Part shown: one piece after another, positions 35,043 to 42,985 of the stretch
How positions within the stretch are numbered: position 1 is the first letter of the stretch
How the letters are laid out: each line of letters opens with the position of its first letter
Assembly: GCA_022565155.1 (NCBI GenBank)
Contig: JADFKB010000005.1
Coordinates: 1-64,000 of the forward strand
Direction of reading: 5' to 3'
DNA length: 64,000 nucleotides
Origin: Chloroflexota bacterium
Lineage (GTDB): Bacteria; Chloroflexota; Dehalococcoidia; DSTF01; RBG-16-68-14
Made by a program: the position numbers and the translations under genes
Notes under the pieces: model-generated
Databases searched by the model: none
The model's input: only the letters and a program-made list of their open reading frames with translations
What the model was told of the DNA's origin: nothing

Positions 35043-36382
35043 GACTGTACAGCGGCGAATCGACGGCGCGCCGCCTCCAGATAGCCGCGCAGGTCGTCGC
35101 CTCGAATCAACACAGCCTCCGATATCGACCCGCCGGACAACCGTCGATACGCCGCCAATGAGAGCGCGAAGTGAACGACGTACGCGATCGAAGACGCGAT
35201 CGCCGCGCCCGTGACGCCGAACGGCGGTATCAGCGCGAAGTCGGCGATGACGGTGGCGATGAGCGCGGCGGCGGTGATCAGGCTGTTGGTCAGCGGCTGG
35301 CCCTGGCTAAAGATGTAGCTGGTCAAGATCTTCGAGCCCGCCAGCGCCACCGTGCCCGGCAGCAGCCAGAGCAGCGGATTAAGCGCGGACCCGAACTCGC
35401 CGCCGAACAGCCCTTCCACCAGCCACGGGGAGATCGCGGCGAGCGCCGACGCCGCCAGCACGCTGACCAGCAGCGTGTTCCGGCAGACGACCGGCGTGGT
35501 GCGTGCTGCCTCGGTTTTCGAAGCGGCGGTGAGGCGCGGCAGCAGCACGGCGGCAACGGCGTTGGCGATGAACCAGACGCTCTGGCTCATGGTGACGCTG
35601 ACCGCGTAGATCCCGACCCCGGCCGTGCTCACGAAGAGCAGGACGATGTACTGGTCCAGCCGGTAGTTCAGCAGCTGCACCAGGTTGCCAACTTGGCCCC
35701 GCATGCCGAATCTCACCTGCCTGCGCAGCGACGGCCCATCGAAGCGCAGTAGCTCGCGCAGCCGCAGCGCCGGCCGGCCGAGCAGGAGCAGCGCCAGCAG
35801 CGTCGCCGCCAGCGTGCCGCCCGACCAGCTGAGCAGTGCCATCCTGGTGTCGATTTCGCCGAACGCGGCGCCGGCGCCGAGCAGCGCCAGCAACGCAATC
35901 GGTTGCGCGACGACGACCGCGCTCATCGCCGTGAAGCGGCTTGCTCCTTGCAGGATCGTCGTCAGCACCTGGTAGTTGACGAAGAGCGGCACGGCGAAGG
36001 CGAAGATCCAGTACGGCGTATCGTGATCGAGTAGCCTATCGCCGAACAGCGGCCAGGCGATCAGCACCAGCAGCCCGCTCACAACCGCCGAGCCTAGCAC
36101 CACGTGCTGGCTGTTCGCGACGATGCGGGCGATCGCAGTCGTGCCCTTCCCCAGCTCGTAGACGGCCGATACGCCGAGGCCGAGGCTGAGCGCCGCCTGC
36201 GTGATCGATGCCGAGAGCAGGAACAGCGCGTAGACGCCCCGGCCTTCCGCTCCTAACGCGCGGGCGAGAATGACGGCGATGACGAACGCGAGCGTGGCGT
36301 TGGCGACATAGGTGAGGAAGACGAAGTTGACGTTCGCCAGAAAGCCCGCCTGTTCTCGCCGCGCCACCTGCCCTTCCGCCAC
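35039..36382 (-). CDS. Wzx-type lipid-linked oligosaccharide flippase
   Basis: 447 residues with about 12 to 14 hydrophobic helices spread evenly and the PST/MATE-like start NVNFVFLTYVANATLAFVIAVILARALGAEGRGVYALF. Such proteins move undecaprenyl-diphosphate-linked glycan across the inner membrane. It belongs to the same overlapping transcription unit as the glycosyltransferases. No Wzy polymerase or O-antigen ligase was recognised beside it, so either a single repeat unit is transferred or those genes lie elsewhere. Confidence 0.88.
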   Translation of the reverse strand: MAEGQVARREQAGFLANVNFVFLTYVANATLAFVIAVILARALGAEGRGVYALFLLSASITQAALSLGLGVSAVYELGKGTTAIARIVANSQHVVLGSAVVSGLLVLIAWPLFGDRLLDHDTPYWIFAFAVPLFVNYQVLTTILQGASRFTAMSAVVVAQPIALLALLGAGAAFGEIDTRMALLSWSGGTLAATLLALLLLGRPALRLRELLRFDGPSLRRQVRFGMRGQVGNLVQLLNYRLDQYIVLLFVSTAGVGIYAVSVTMSQSVWFIANAVAAVLLPRLTAASKTEAARTTPVVCRNTLLVSVLAASALAAISPWLVEGLFGGEFGSALNPLLWLLPGTVALAGSKILTSYIFSQGQPLTNSLITAAALIATVIADFALIPPFGVTGAAIASSIAYVVHFALSLAAYRRLSGGSISEAVLIRGDDLRGYLEAARRRFAAVQS

Positions 36383-36383
36383 G

Positions 36384-37637
36384 CTAGCGGCTCCCGGCGA
36401 CCGGCTGCGCCGTCTGGCTAACTAGCCGCTCGACCTCGTCCAGCTCGGCCGCCAGCCGCGCCTCCCAGGTCCAGAACTCGCTCTCGGCGTAGTGGCGCGC
36501 GCCTGCGCCGAGACGGCCGCGCTCCTCGTCGTCCTCCGCCAACGCCACTACCGCATCCGCGATCGCTTCCGGTGCGCCCGTCGCGAGCAGGCGGCCGGTG
36601 TTCCCATCGCGGATCAGTTCGCCCGTCGCGCCGGCATCGACCGTGATGATTGGCAGGCCGCACGTCATCGCCTCCAACAGCGGATTGCCGACGTTCGAGA
36701 GGTCGGCTGGCGCAAGGAACAAGTCGGCGGCGTGCATGTAGTCGACCACCCTCTCCTGCGGCACCGCGCCCGCGAAGCGGACACGCTCCACAACGTTTAA
36801 CGCGCGCGCCTGCTGCTCTAAGCTAGCTCGCTCCTCGCCGTCGCCGACGACGAGCAGCAGCGCGTTCGGCACGCCGCGCAGGATGCGCGGCAGCGCAGCG
36901 ATCGCCCGGTCGACCCGCTTCCAGGCCGCCAGACGGGATGCCGTCAACAGCACGAAGTCTTCGTCCGCCAGGTTAAACGCAGCGCGCTTCGCTGGCCTCT
37001 CGCTGGCTTCGGCAGGTCCCAGACGATCGAGATCGAGGCCGTTGCGCCAGAATCGTAGCTTCTGCCCGGCGGCGCTATTGACGCGTCTCAGCACCTCGTC
37101 GCCGCGCGTGCCGTCGTTCGTCATGATGTAGATGTCCGCGGGCAGGCGCAAGGCCAGCAGCTCCTCGTACATACGTAGGCGCGCCAGCGGGCTGGCCAGC
37201 GCCGGATACATCACCGTGCCCTGAAATCGCGCGACGGTGGGAAGTTCGGCGCGCAGTAGGCGCGCGGCCAGCGCCCCGTGCACCTCGTAGGCGTAGAGCA
37301 GGTCGACCTGCTCGCGCTCCAGCACGCCGCGGGCGCGGCGCGCGGCTAGGAACGGATAGAGGAAGGCGAAACGTAGCTTCTGGTCGGCCTTCTTCAGCAA
37401 CTGAGGTAAGGGCAGGCGCGATTCCTGCAGGCTGGGGAGATGAAATCGCTCGAAGGTGACGCCGGCGATGTCCGGCGGCGGGCCGGGCGAGAACGCGTTC
37501 GCTCCCACCGTGGGTGCGATGTACGTCACCCGATGCCCGCGCTCGCCGTACGCGCGCAGGGTGCGATACAGCGTTGGCGCGCCGCCGCGACCCGGAAGCG
37601 CCCACACCTCCAGCGCGCACAGCATCAGTACGTGCAT
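36384..37637 (-). CDS. Family 4 glycosyltransferase
   Basis: 417 residues from ATG 37637, preceded by GGGAGG. GT-B fold: HVLMLCALEVWALPGRGGAPTLYRTLRAYGERG at the N-terminus, YAYEVHGALAARLLRAELP and LKF-type acceptor region, hinge FWRNGLDLDRLGP, and donor half ASRLAAWKRVDRAIAALP with LSNVGNPLLEAMTCGLPIIT. It is the first gene of the 14-gene cluster and probably defines its promoter region, although no clear -35/-10 pair was seen in the 97 bp towards tRNA-Pro. Donor and acceptor are unknown. Confidence 0.9.
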   Translation of the reverse strand: MHVLMLCALEVWALPGRGGAPTLYRTLRAYGERGHRVTYIAPTVGANAFSPGPPPDIAGVTFERFHLPSLQESRLPLPQLLKKADQKLRFAFLYPFLAARRARGVLEREQVDLLYAYEVHGALAARLLRAELPTVARFQGTVMYPALASPLARLRMYEELLALRLPADIYIMTNDGTRGDEVLRRVNSAAGQKLRFWRNGLDLDRLGPAEASERPAKRAAFNLADEDFVLLTASRLAAWKRVDRAIAALPRILRGVPNALLLVVGDGEERASLEQQARALNVVERVRFAGAVPQERVVDYMHAADLFLAPADLSNVGNPLLEAMTCGLPIITVDAGATGELIRDGNTGRLLATGAPEAIADAVVALAEDDEERGRLGAGARHYAESEFWTWEARLAAELDEVERLVSQTAQPVAGSR

Positions 37638-37734
37638 CGTTCGCCTCCCGCGCAGTGTAGCCGCCGCGTGGAAGCCGATCAATCTTCTCGACAGTGTGAC
37701 GGACGGTTTGTTACCATGCGGCATACTCCCCGGT

Positions 37735-37812
37735 CGGGGTGTAGCTCAGCCAGGCTAGAGCGCACGGTTCGGGACCGTGAGGCCGGCAGTTCAAATCTGC
37801 CCACCCCGACCA
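37735..37812 (+). tRNA. tRNA-Pro, anticodon CGG
   Basis: Acceptor stem CGGGGTG (37735-37741) pairs with CACCCCG (37802-37808); discriminator A and an encoded CCA follow (37810-37812). D arm GCTCAGCCAGGCTAGAGC, anticodon stem CACGG/CCGTG with loop TTCGGGA, giving anticodon CGG with the G37 typical of tRNA-Pro. The T arm contains GTTCAAATC. It reads codon CCG. Confidence 0.96.
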
Positions 37813-38011
37813 ATCGCTACGCCTGCCAGGGGCCGGATCGCTGCCCCGTTTCGTAAGGTTTACCCTACTGTACGGTGCCTCAGATTCGACCGAGGGAAAC
37901 TGTGGAAAACTTTTCACACTTTATGCGCGCTGATGTCTTGCGCACCTATCTGCGCGGCGTTACAATCCGTCGGATATCGAGCGCGAACAGAGCGGAAATA
38001 CGAGCTGTCTA

Positions 38012-38872
38012 ATGTTCCAAGACGAGGATCAGAACCAGGTAAGACGTCGCCAGTCCGAGCAGGCGATCCAGCTAGCGATGGCCAACCGCTGGGAGGATGC
38101 CGTCCAGGCCAACCGTTCGGTCATCAAGATGTTTCCGAACGACGCCGATTCCTACAACCGGCTGGGCAAGGCGCTGATGGAGCTCGGTCGCTTTCCCGCC
38201 GCGAAGAAGGCGTACAAGCGGGCGTTGGAGTTGGACGGCGCGAACCAGATCGCCAAGAAGAACCTGGAGCGTTTGAACGTGCGAGCAAAGGTCGGCGGGC
38301 AGACGGAGGCGGCACAGGTCGATCCGAGCCTCTTCATCGAGGAGATGGGAAAGAGCGTCCTCACGATCCTGGAGAATACATCCGAAGAGGGGTTGGCGAA
38401 GCTGAACGCCGGCGACCGCGTCGAGCTGCGGCAGGACGGGAACGCGCTGCTGGTCGAATCCATCGGTGGCGACGTCATCGGTGAGATTGAGCCGAGGCTG
38501 CGCCTGCGGCTCTTCAAGCTGCTGGAGGGCGGTAACAAGTATAAGGCGGCGATCACCAAGCTATCGGATGAAGAGTGCCGCGTTCTGATCAAGGAGACGT
38601 ATCAGGACCCGAGCCAGGCCGGCCGCCCTTCCTTCCCGACGGCTATCGCTACCGAAACGCTCCGTCCATATACGAAGAGCAGCGTTCTGGACTACGGAAC
38701 GGCCGATGACGAACCAACGCGAGCAGGTCCAGGCGCAAATGATCTCGCGGCTGACGACGATGAAGCGGAAGCCGAAGGCGCCAGCACGGAAGTTATCTCC
38801 CAGGGCAGAAACGTCAGTCTGCACGCCGCCGTCGCTGCGGAGGAGGCTGCTCAGGAAGAGCTGGAAGAGTAG
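38012..38872 (+). CDS. TPR-repeat protein with unrecognised C-terminal domain
   Basis: 286 residues. Two tetratricopeptide units occupy residues 12-80 (QAIQLAMANRWEDAVQANRSVIKMFPNDADSYNRLGKALMELGRF and the following A-KKAYKRALELD helix). Then comes a compact region with RVELRQDGNALLVESIGGDVIGEIEPRLRLRLFKLLEGGNKY, which resembles a small beta domain that might bind nucleic acid or act as a scaffold, and a long acidic disordered tail rich in Asp, Glu and Ala. There is no signal peptide. It is a single gene between tRNA-Pro and a strong terminator. Role unknown. Confidence 0.7.
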   Translation: MFQDEDQNQVRRRQSEQAIQLAMANRWEDAVQANRSVIKMFPNDADSYNRLGKALMELGRFPAAKKAYKRALELDGANQIAKKNLERLNVRAKVGGQTEAAQVDPSLFIEEMGKSVLTILENTSEEGLAKLNAGDRVELRQDGNALLVESIGGDVIGEIEPRLRLRLFKLLEGGNKYKAAITKLSDEECRVLIKETYQDPSQAGRPSFPTAIATETLRPYTKSSVLDYGTADDEPTRAGPGANDLAADDDEAEAEGASTEVISQGRNVSLHAAVAAEEAAQEELEE

Positions 38873-38898
38873 CGCAACGCCGAGATCCAGCAACCACC

Positions 38899-38932
38899 AC
38901 ACTCCTGACAGGCTCATGTCAGGAGTGTTTTG
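38899..38932 (+). terminator. Intrinsic terminator after the TPR gene
   Basis: A 12-bp perfect stem, ACACTCCTGACA with TGTCAGGAGTGT, around a 6-base loop, followed by TTTTG overlapping the end of the stem. It sits 26 bp after the TPR stop and separates it from the ABC exporter. Confidence 0.9.
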
Positions 38933-39025
38933 TAGCGTAGAGACCACAAGCCCGCCGTCCGCCGCGCCTACGCAGTTCACAGTTCGAGGTATCTGCTACA
39001 GTCATAGGAACGCCACCATACTGCC

Positions 39026-39949
39026 ATGTCTGAGATCATCCGCGCCCGCAGCCTGCTGAAGCGCTTCGGCGACCTCATCGCCGTCGATGGCATCGACTTC
39101 TCCGTTGGAGAGGGCGAGTGCTTTGGTCTGCTCGGCCCGAACGGCGCAGGCAAGACCAGCACGTTCAAGATGATCACCTGTGTCTCTCCGCCCACCGCCG
39201 GCGAGCTGCTGGTGGGCGGCATGGATGTCATGACGGAGGGGCGGCGGATTAAGGCGACGCTTGGCGTCGTGCCCCAGGAAGAGAACTTAGACCCCGATCT
39301 GAGCGTTTTGCAGAACCTGGCCGTCTACGCCCGCTACTTCGATATTCCAGCGTCAGAAGCCCGCCGCCGGGCCGAGGAGGTCCTCGATCTGTTCCAGCTC
39401 CTCGATCGGAGGAACGAGATCGTCGACAACCTCTCCGGCGGCATGAAGCGCCGGCTGATCTTCGCCCGCGCGCTGATCAACCAGCCGAAGATCATGGTGC
39501 TGGACGAGCCGACGACCGGGCTCGACCCGCAGGCGCGCCATCTCGTCTGGCGCAAGCTGCGGCTGCTGCGCGAACAGGGCATCACGATGCTCCTCACCAC
39601 CCACTACATGGAGGAAGCTGCCCACCTCTGCAATCGCCTGGTGGTGATGCACGTGGGCCGTATTCTGGCAGAAGGAAGCCCGGACGAGCTGATCCGGCAG
39701 TACGTCGGCGATCAGGTGCTCGAACTGCGCCTCACCGATGGCCAGCGGCAGGAGGCGGTGGCACTGCTCCAGCGGCACGATGGCGTGCGGCTGGAGGAGG
39801 TTGAGGACTCGATCTACGCCTTCGGCCCTGCCCAACAGTGGCAGCCGATCCTCGATATGCTCACACCCTTTGGGAAAGCCGTCCGGCTGCGCGAGGCGAC
39901 GCTGGAGGACGTGTTCCTGCAGCTCACCGGCAGGGGGCTGTCCGAATGA
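39026..39949 (+). CDS. ABC-2 exporter ATP-binding subunit (NodI/DrrA type)
   Basis: 307 residues. Walker A LLGPNGAGKTSTFK, Q-loop near VVPQEENLD, signature LSGGMKRRL, Walker B IMVLDEPTTGLDPQARH, and H-loop LTTHYMEEA; the C-terminal 80 residues are the DrrA-type extension ending in LEDVFLQLTGRGL. It powers the permease encoded next, whose ATG overlaps its stop. Such pairs export drugs, lipo-oligosaccharides or lipids. The cargo is unknown. Confidence 0.95.
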   Translation: MSEIIRARSLLKRFGDLIAVDGIDFSVGEGECFGLLGPNGAGKTSTFKMITCVSPPTAGELLVGGMDVMTEGRRIKATLGVVPQEENLDPDLSVLQNLAVYARYFDIPASEARRRAEEVLDLFQLLDRRNEIVDNLSGGMKRRLIFARALINQPKIMVLDEPTTGLDPQARHLVWRKLRLLREQGITMLLTTHYMEEAAHLCNRLVVMHVGRILAEGSPDELIRQYVGDQVLELRLTDGQRQEAVALLQRHDGVRLEEVEDSIYAFGPAQQWQPILDMLTPFGKAVRLREATLEDVFLQLTGRGLSE

Positions 39950-40728
39950 GCGTGATGGGCGTCTCTTATCGCAGCTATCGCGTCTGGCAGCGCAACCGCG
40001 ACGTCGTGTTCAAGCTCTGGATCGCAGAGCTGGCGCCGCCGATACTCGGGCCGATCATGGTGATCACGGCCCTCGGCTTGGGCCTGGGCGGCTTCGTCGA
40101 GCTGGGCGGCGACCAGGATTACATCGAGTTTCTCACGCCCGGCCTCCTCGCTCTCTTCCCCATGCTCTGGGCGATGTTCGACTGCGGCTGGGGCGCCTAC
40201 GGCCGCATGAACATGCAGGGCATCTACGATGCCGTCGTCGCCACGCCGCTCAACGTCGAGGATGTTATCGCCGGCGAGATCTTCTGGGGCGCTACCCGGG
40301 GGACGTTCCAGGCGGTGCACATCCTGATCGCGGCGCTCATGTTCACGCCTGCCTACGGCCTGATTGACTCCCCGCTCGCCGTGCTCGTGATCCCGTTCTC
40401 GTTGCTGTACGGCGTCCTCTTCGGCGCGATGGCGATGTCGTACACGTCGATCGCGCCCTCAATGAGCTCCTACAACTTCCTCTGGGCCTTCGTCATCAAC
40501 CCGATGTTCTGGTTCGGCGGCGCCTTCTACCCGACGGACCGCCTGCCGGATTGGGCGCAAGTTCTCGCCCAGTTCATCCCCCTCACGCATGTCGTGGAGA
40601 TCAATCGCGGCCTGATCGAAGGCGAGATGCACTGGTCGCACCTCGGCAACCTCGCCGTCGTTGCTGCGCTGACGGTGGCCCTCTTCGCGCTCGCCTTGTG
40701 GAGTATGCGCCGCCGCCTGGTGAAGTAG
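39946..40728 (+). CDS. ABC-2 exporter permease (NodJ/DrrB type)
   Basis: 260 residues from ATG 39946 (ATGA overlap). Six hydrophobic helices: residues about 28-50 (LAPPILGPIMVITALGLGLGG), 62-80, 108-130, 138-160, 172-192 and 228-250. The ABC-2 hallmark is the block FLWAFVINPMFWFGGAFYPTDRLPDWAQVL. It ends in basic residues on the cytoplasmic side. It forms a homodimeric channel with the ATPase before it. The pair stands alone, so the cargo cannot be named. Confidence 0.92.
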   Translation: MSVMGVSYRSYRVWQRNRDVVFKLWIAELAPPILGPIMVITALGLGLGGFVELGGDQDYIEFLTPGLLALFPMLWAMFDCGWGAYGRMNMQGIYDAVVATPLNVEDVIAGEIFWGATRGTFQAVHILIAALMFTPAYGLIDSPLAVLVIPFSLLYGVLFGAMAMSYTSIAPSMSSYNFLWAFVINPMFWFGGAFYPTDRLPDWAQVLAQFIPLTHVVEINRGLIEGEMHWSHLGNLAVVAALTVALFALALWSMRRRLVK

Positions 40729-40772
40729 CCTCCAGCCTCCCGCGTGCTATCCTGCAGCCGGGAGTTTGTCTC

Positions 40773-41489
40773 GTGAACGAATCACCACCGCGCATCGGCG
40801 TCACGCGCTGGGAGGACCTGCCCGGCGAGCGCATCGAAGACTACTGGCGGCGCATCGAAGAAGTCGGCAGCGAGCCTCTCGACCTGCGCGGCGTGGAGAC
40901 GGACGTTTCGACGTTGGACGGCCTCGTTCTTACCGGCGGCCTCGACATCGCGCCGGAGCGGTATGGGCAGGAGCCGCATGAGAGAACCGTGTGCGCCGAA
41001 CCAGCGCGCGATGCCTACGAGCTGGACCTGCTGCACGCGGCGCTGGCGGCAGATCTGCCGGTGCTGGCGATCTGCCGCGGGTCGCAACTGCTCAACGTCG
41101 CGCTGGGAGGCAGCCTGCTCCAGAACATCGCGTCCGCGAACCACCGCGCCGATTACAAGACCGAAGGCATGCCGTCGCGTTGGCACAGCGTTAGGGTCGT
41201 CTCCGGCAGCCGGCTCCGCGGGTTGCTCGGTGTCGAGGAGATGGAAGTGAACTCGCGCCACCACCAGGGCGTGCTGGCCGAGACGGTCGCGCCAGGCCTG
41301 ACCGCCGTTGCGATATCGCCGGACGGCGTCGTCGAGGCGATCGAAAGCGATGCGCACCGGTGGGTGGTCGGGGTCCAGTGGCACGCGGAGCGGCCGGAGC
41401 CGGAGTATCCAGATTTCGCGAAGCTATCGCGGCCGTTGTTCCAGGCGTTTGTAGATGCCGTGACACGGCAGCTGGAAGAGGTACACTGA
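40773..41489 (+). CDS. Class I glutamine amidotransferase-like gamma-glutamyl hydrolase (PuuD-like)
   Basis: 238 residues from GTG 40773. Nucleophile elbow VLAICRGSQLLNVALGGSLLQ with the catalytic Cys, GLVLTGGLDIAPERYG at the oxyanion side, NSRHHQGV, and the His-Glu dyad in VVGVQWHAERPE near the end. This is the peptidase C26 family that cuts gamma-glutamyl bonds, for example gamma-glutamyl-GABA. It is somewhat short because the N-terminal region is trimmed. No partner polyamine genes are present, so the substrate is open. Confidence 0.88.
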   Translation: MNESPPRIGVTRWEDLPGERIEDYWRRIEEVGSEPLDLRGVETDVSTLDGLVLTGGLDIAPERYGQEPHERTVCAEPARDAYELDLLHAALAADLPVLAICRGSQLLNVALGGSLLQNIASANHRADYKTEGMPSRWHSVRVVSGSRLRGLLGVEEMEVNSRHHQGVLAETVAPGLTAVAISPDGVVEAIESDAHRWVVGVQWHAERPEPEYPDFAKLSRPLFQAFVDAVTRQLEEVH

Positions 41490-41490
41490 C

Positions 41491-42873
41491 ATGGTGGACG
41501 CGCCGAACATCCAATTTCTCACAACACCAGATGGTGTCAGTATCGCCTATACCGTCGCCGGGGAAGGGCCGCCGCTGGTCTGCACGCCGGGCTGGGTGAG
41601 CCACCAGGAGCTGGAGTGGCAGGACTCATTCGGCGAGTTCTATCATCGGCTTGCCAGAGCGCGACGCCTGATCATGTTCGACGGTCGCGGCACGGGCCTC
41701 TCGGACCGCCGGGTCGATGACGTATCTCTAGACGCGCGATTGAACGACCTGGAGGCGGTCGTTGGCCACCTCCAACTGGACTCGTTCGCGCTCTTGGGCT
41801 CAAGCCAGTGGTCACCGGTGGCGATCAAGTACGCGGCTCAGCATCCGGACCGCGTTACCGAACTGATCCTCTACGCACCGTTTTGTGACGGCTTCGTGGC
41901 CTCAGAAGGGAAGGATGATCGGGCGGACTTGGCGCGAGCGCTGCTCGGCCTCATGCGCGCAGAGTGGGGTGTGGGAGCGCGCGCAGTCACGGGATTCGTC
42001 CACCCTGACGCCGACCTAGAAGAGCAACAGGCAAGCCTCCAGTACCTTCGCCAGGCAAGCTCCGGGGACGTCGCAGCCCGCATCTTGGAAGAGGGCATGT
42101 TTGAGATCGACGTGTCAGAGTACGTGCCGCAGATAGAGACACGCGCCCTGGTGCTGCATCGCCGGGACGACAACGCGGTGCCACCGGAATGCGGCCGCCG
42201 GGTCGCCTCGCTGTTGCCCAACGTGCGCTTTCTGCCGTTGAACGGTGACCACCACCTTCCCCAGTATGGCGACACCGAGTCGATCTTAGGCGCAATCGAC
42301 GACTTTCTTGGCATCGAGCCGATCGCGCCGGCGTCGGTCGCGCCCCCGACCGCGCCCGCGCCGTCCGGCGCGCCGGTGGCGCTGCTCTTCACCGATATTG
42401 AAGGCTCAACAGTGCTGACTGAGCGGCTGGGTGATGCGGGGGCGCAGGAGCTGCTGCGTGCCCACAACGACATCGTGCGCCAGGCGCTCGCCACGCACGG
42501 AGGCAGCGAGGTCAAGCACACCGGCGATGGCATCATGGCGTCCTACCCGTCCGCATCCAGCGCGCTGGACAGCGCCGTCCAGATCCAGCGCTCCCTCGCG
42601 AAGCGAAACGAAGAGAAGCCAGACGAGGCGATTCATGTTCGCATCGGCATCAACGCCGGCGAGCCGGTGCGCGAGCAGGACGATCTATTTGGCACCGCCG
42701 TGCAGGTCGCTCGTCGCATCTGCGACCAGGCGGAGCCGGGCCAGATCCTCGTCTCCAACGTCGTGCGGGAGCTCGTTGCAGGCAAGGGGTTCCTCTTCGC
42801 CGATATGGGCGAAACCGCGCTGCGCGGCTTTGAAGACCCGACGCGCGTCTACGAAGTGCGCTGGACAGAATAG
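41491..42873 (+). CDS. Alpha/beta hydrolase fused to a class III nucleotidyl cyclase domain
   Basis: 460 residues. Residues 1-275 form an alpha/beta hydrolase: oxyanion region GPPLVCTPGW, MFDGRGTGLSDR, nucleophile elbow LLGSSQWSPVA (Ser present, last Gly of GxSxG replaced by Trp), acid in HRRDDNAVP and His in LNGDHHLP. After an Ala/Pro linker, residues 295-458 are a class III cyclase: FTDIEGSTVLTERLGD and VKHTGDGIMASY supply the two metal Asp residues, and LFGTAVQVARRICDQAEPGQILVS the transition-state region, where the usual Asn is Gln. Fusions of this kind recur in Actinobacteria and Chloroflexota. Whether it makes cAMP or cGMP, or is inactive, cannot be read. It starts one base after the previous stop. 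Confidence 0.9.
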   Translation: MVDAPNIQFLTTPDGVSIAYTVAGEGPPLVCTPGWVSHQELEWQDSFGEFYHRLARARRLIMFDGRGTGLSDRRVDDVSLDARLNDLEAVVGHLQLDSFALLGSSQWSPVAIKYAAQHPDRVTELILYAPFCDGFVASEGKDDRADLARALLGLMRAEWGVGARAVTGFVHPDADLEEQQASLQYLRQASSGDVAARILEEGMFEIDVSEYVPQIETRALVLHRRDDNAVPPECGRRVASLLPNVRFLPLNGDHHLPQYGDTESILGAIDDFLGIEPIAPASVAPPTAPAPSGAPVALLFTDIEGSTVLTERLGDAGAQELLRAHNDIVRQALATHGGSEVKHTGDGIMASYPSASSALDSAVQIQRSLAKRNEEKPDEAIHVRIGINAGEPVREQDDLFGTAVQVARRICDQAEPGQILVSNVVRELVAGKGFLFADMGETALRGFEDPTRVYEVRWTE

Positions 42874-42985
42874 GCCACACTCCCTGCCGATCCGGCTCCG
42901 GAACGCTCCAAATTCGCGCGGCTGCCCCCATACGTGTCCGTAGCTGCGCGGTCGTGTACCATGACGGCAGGAGCGTGATTCACCT

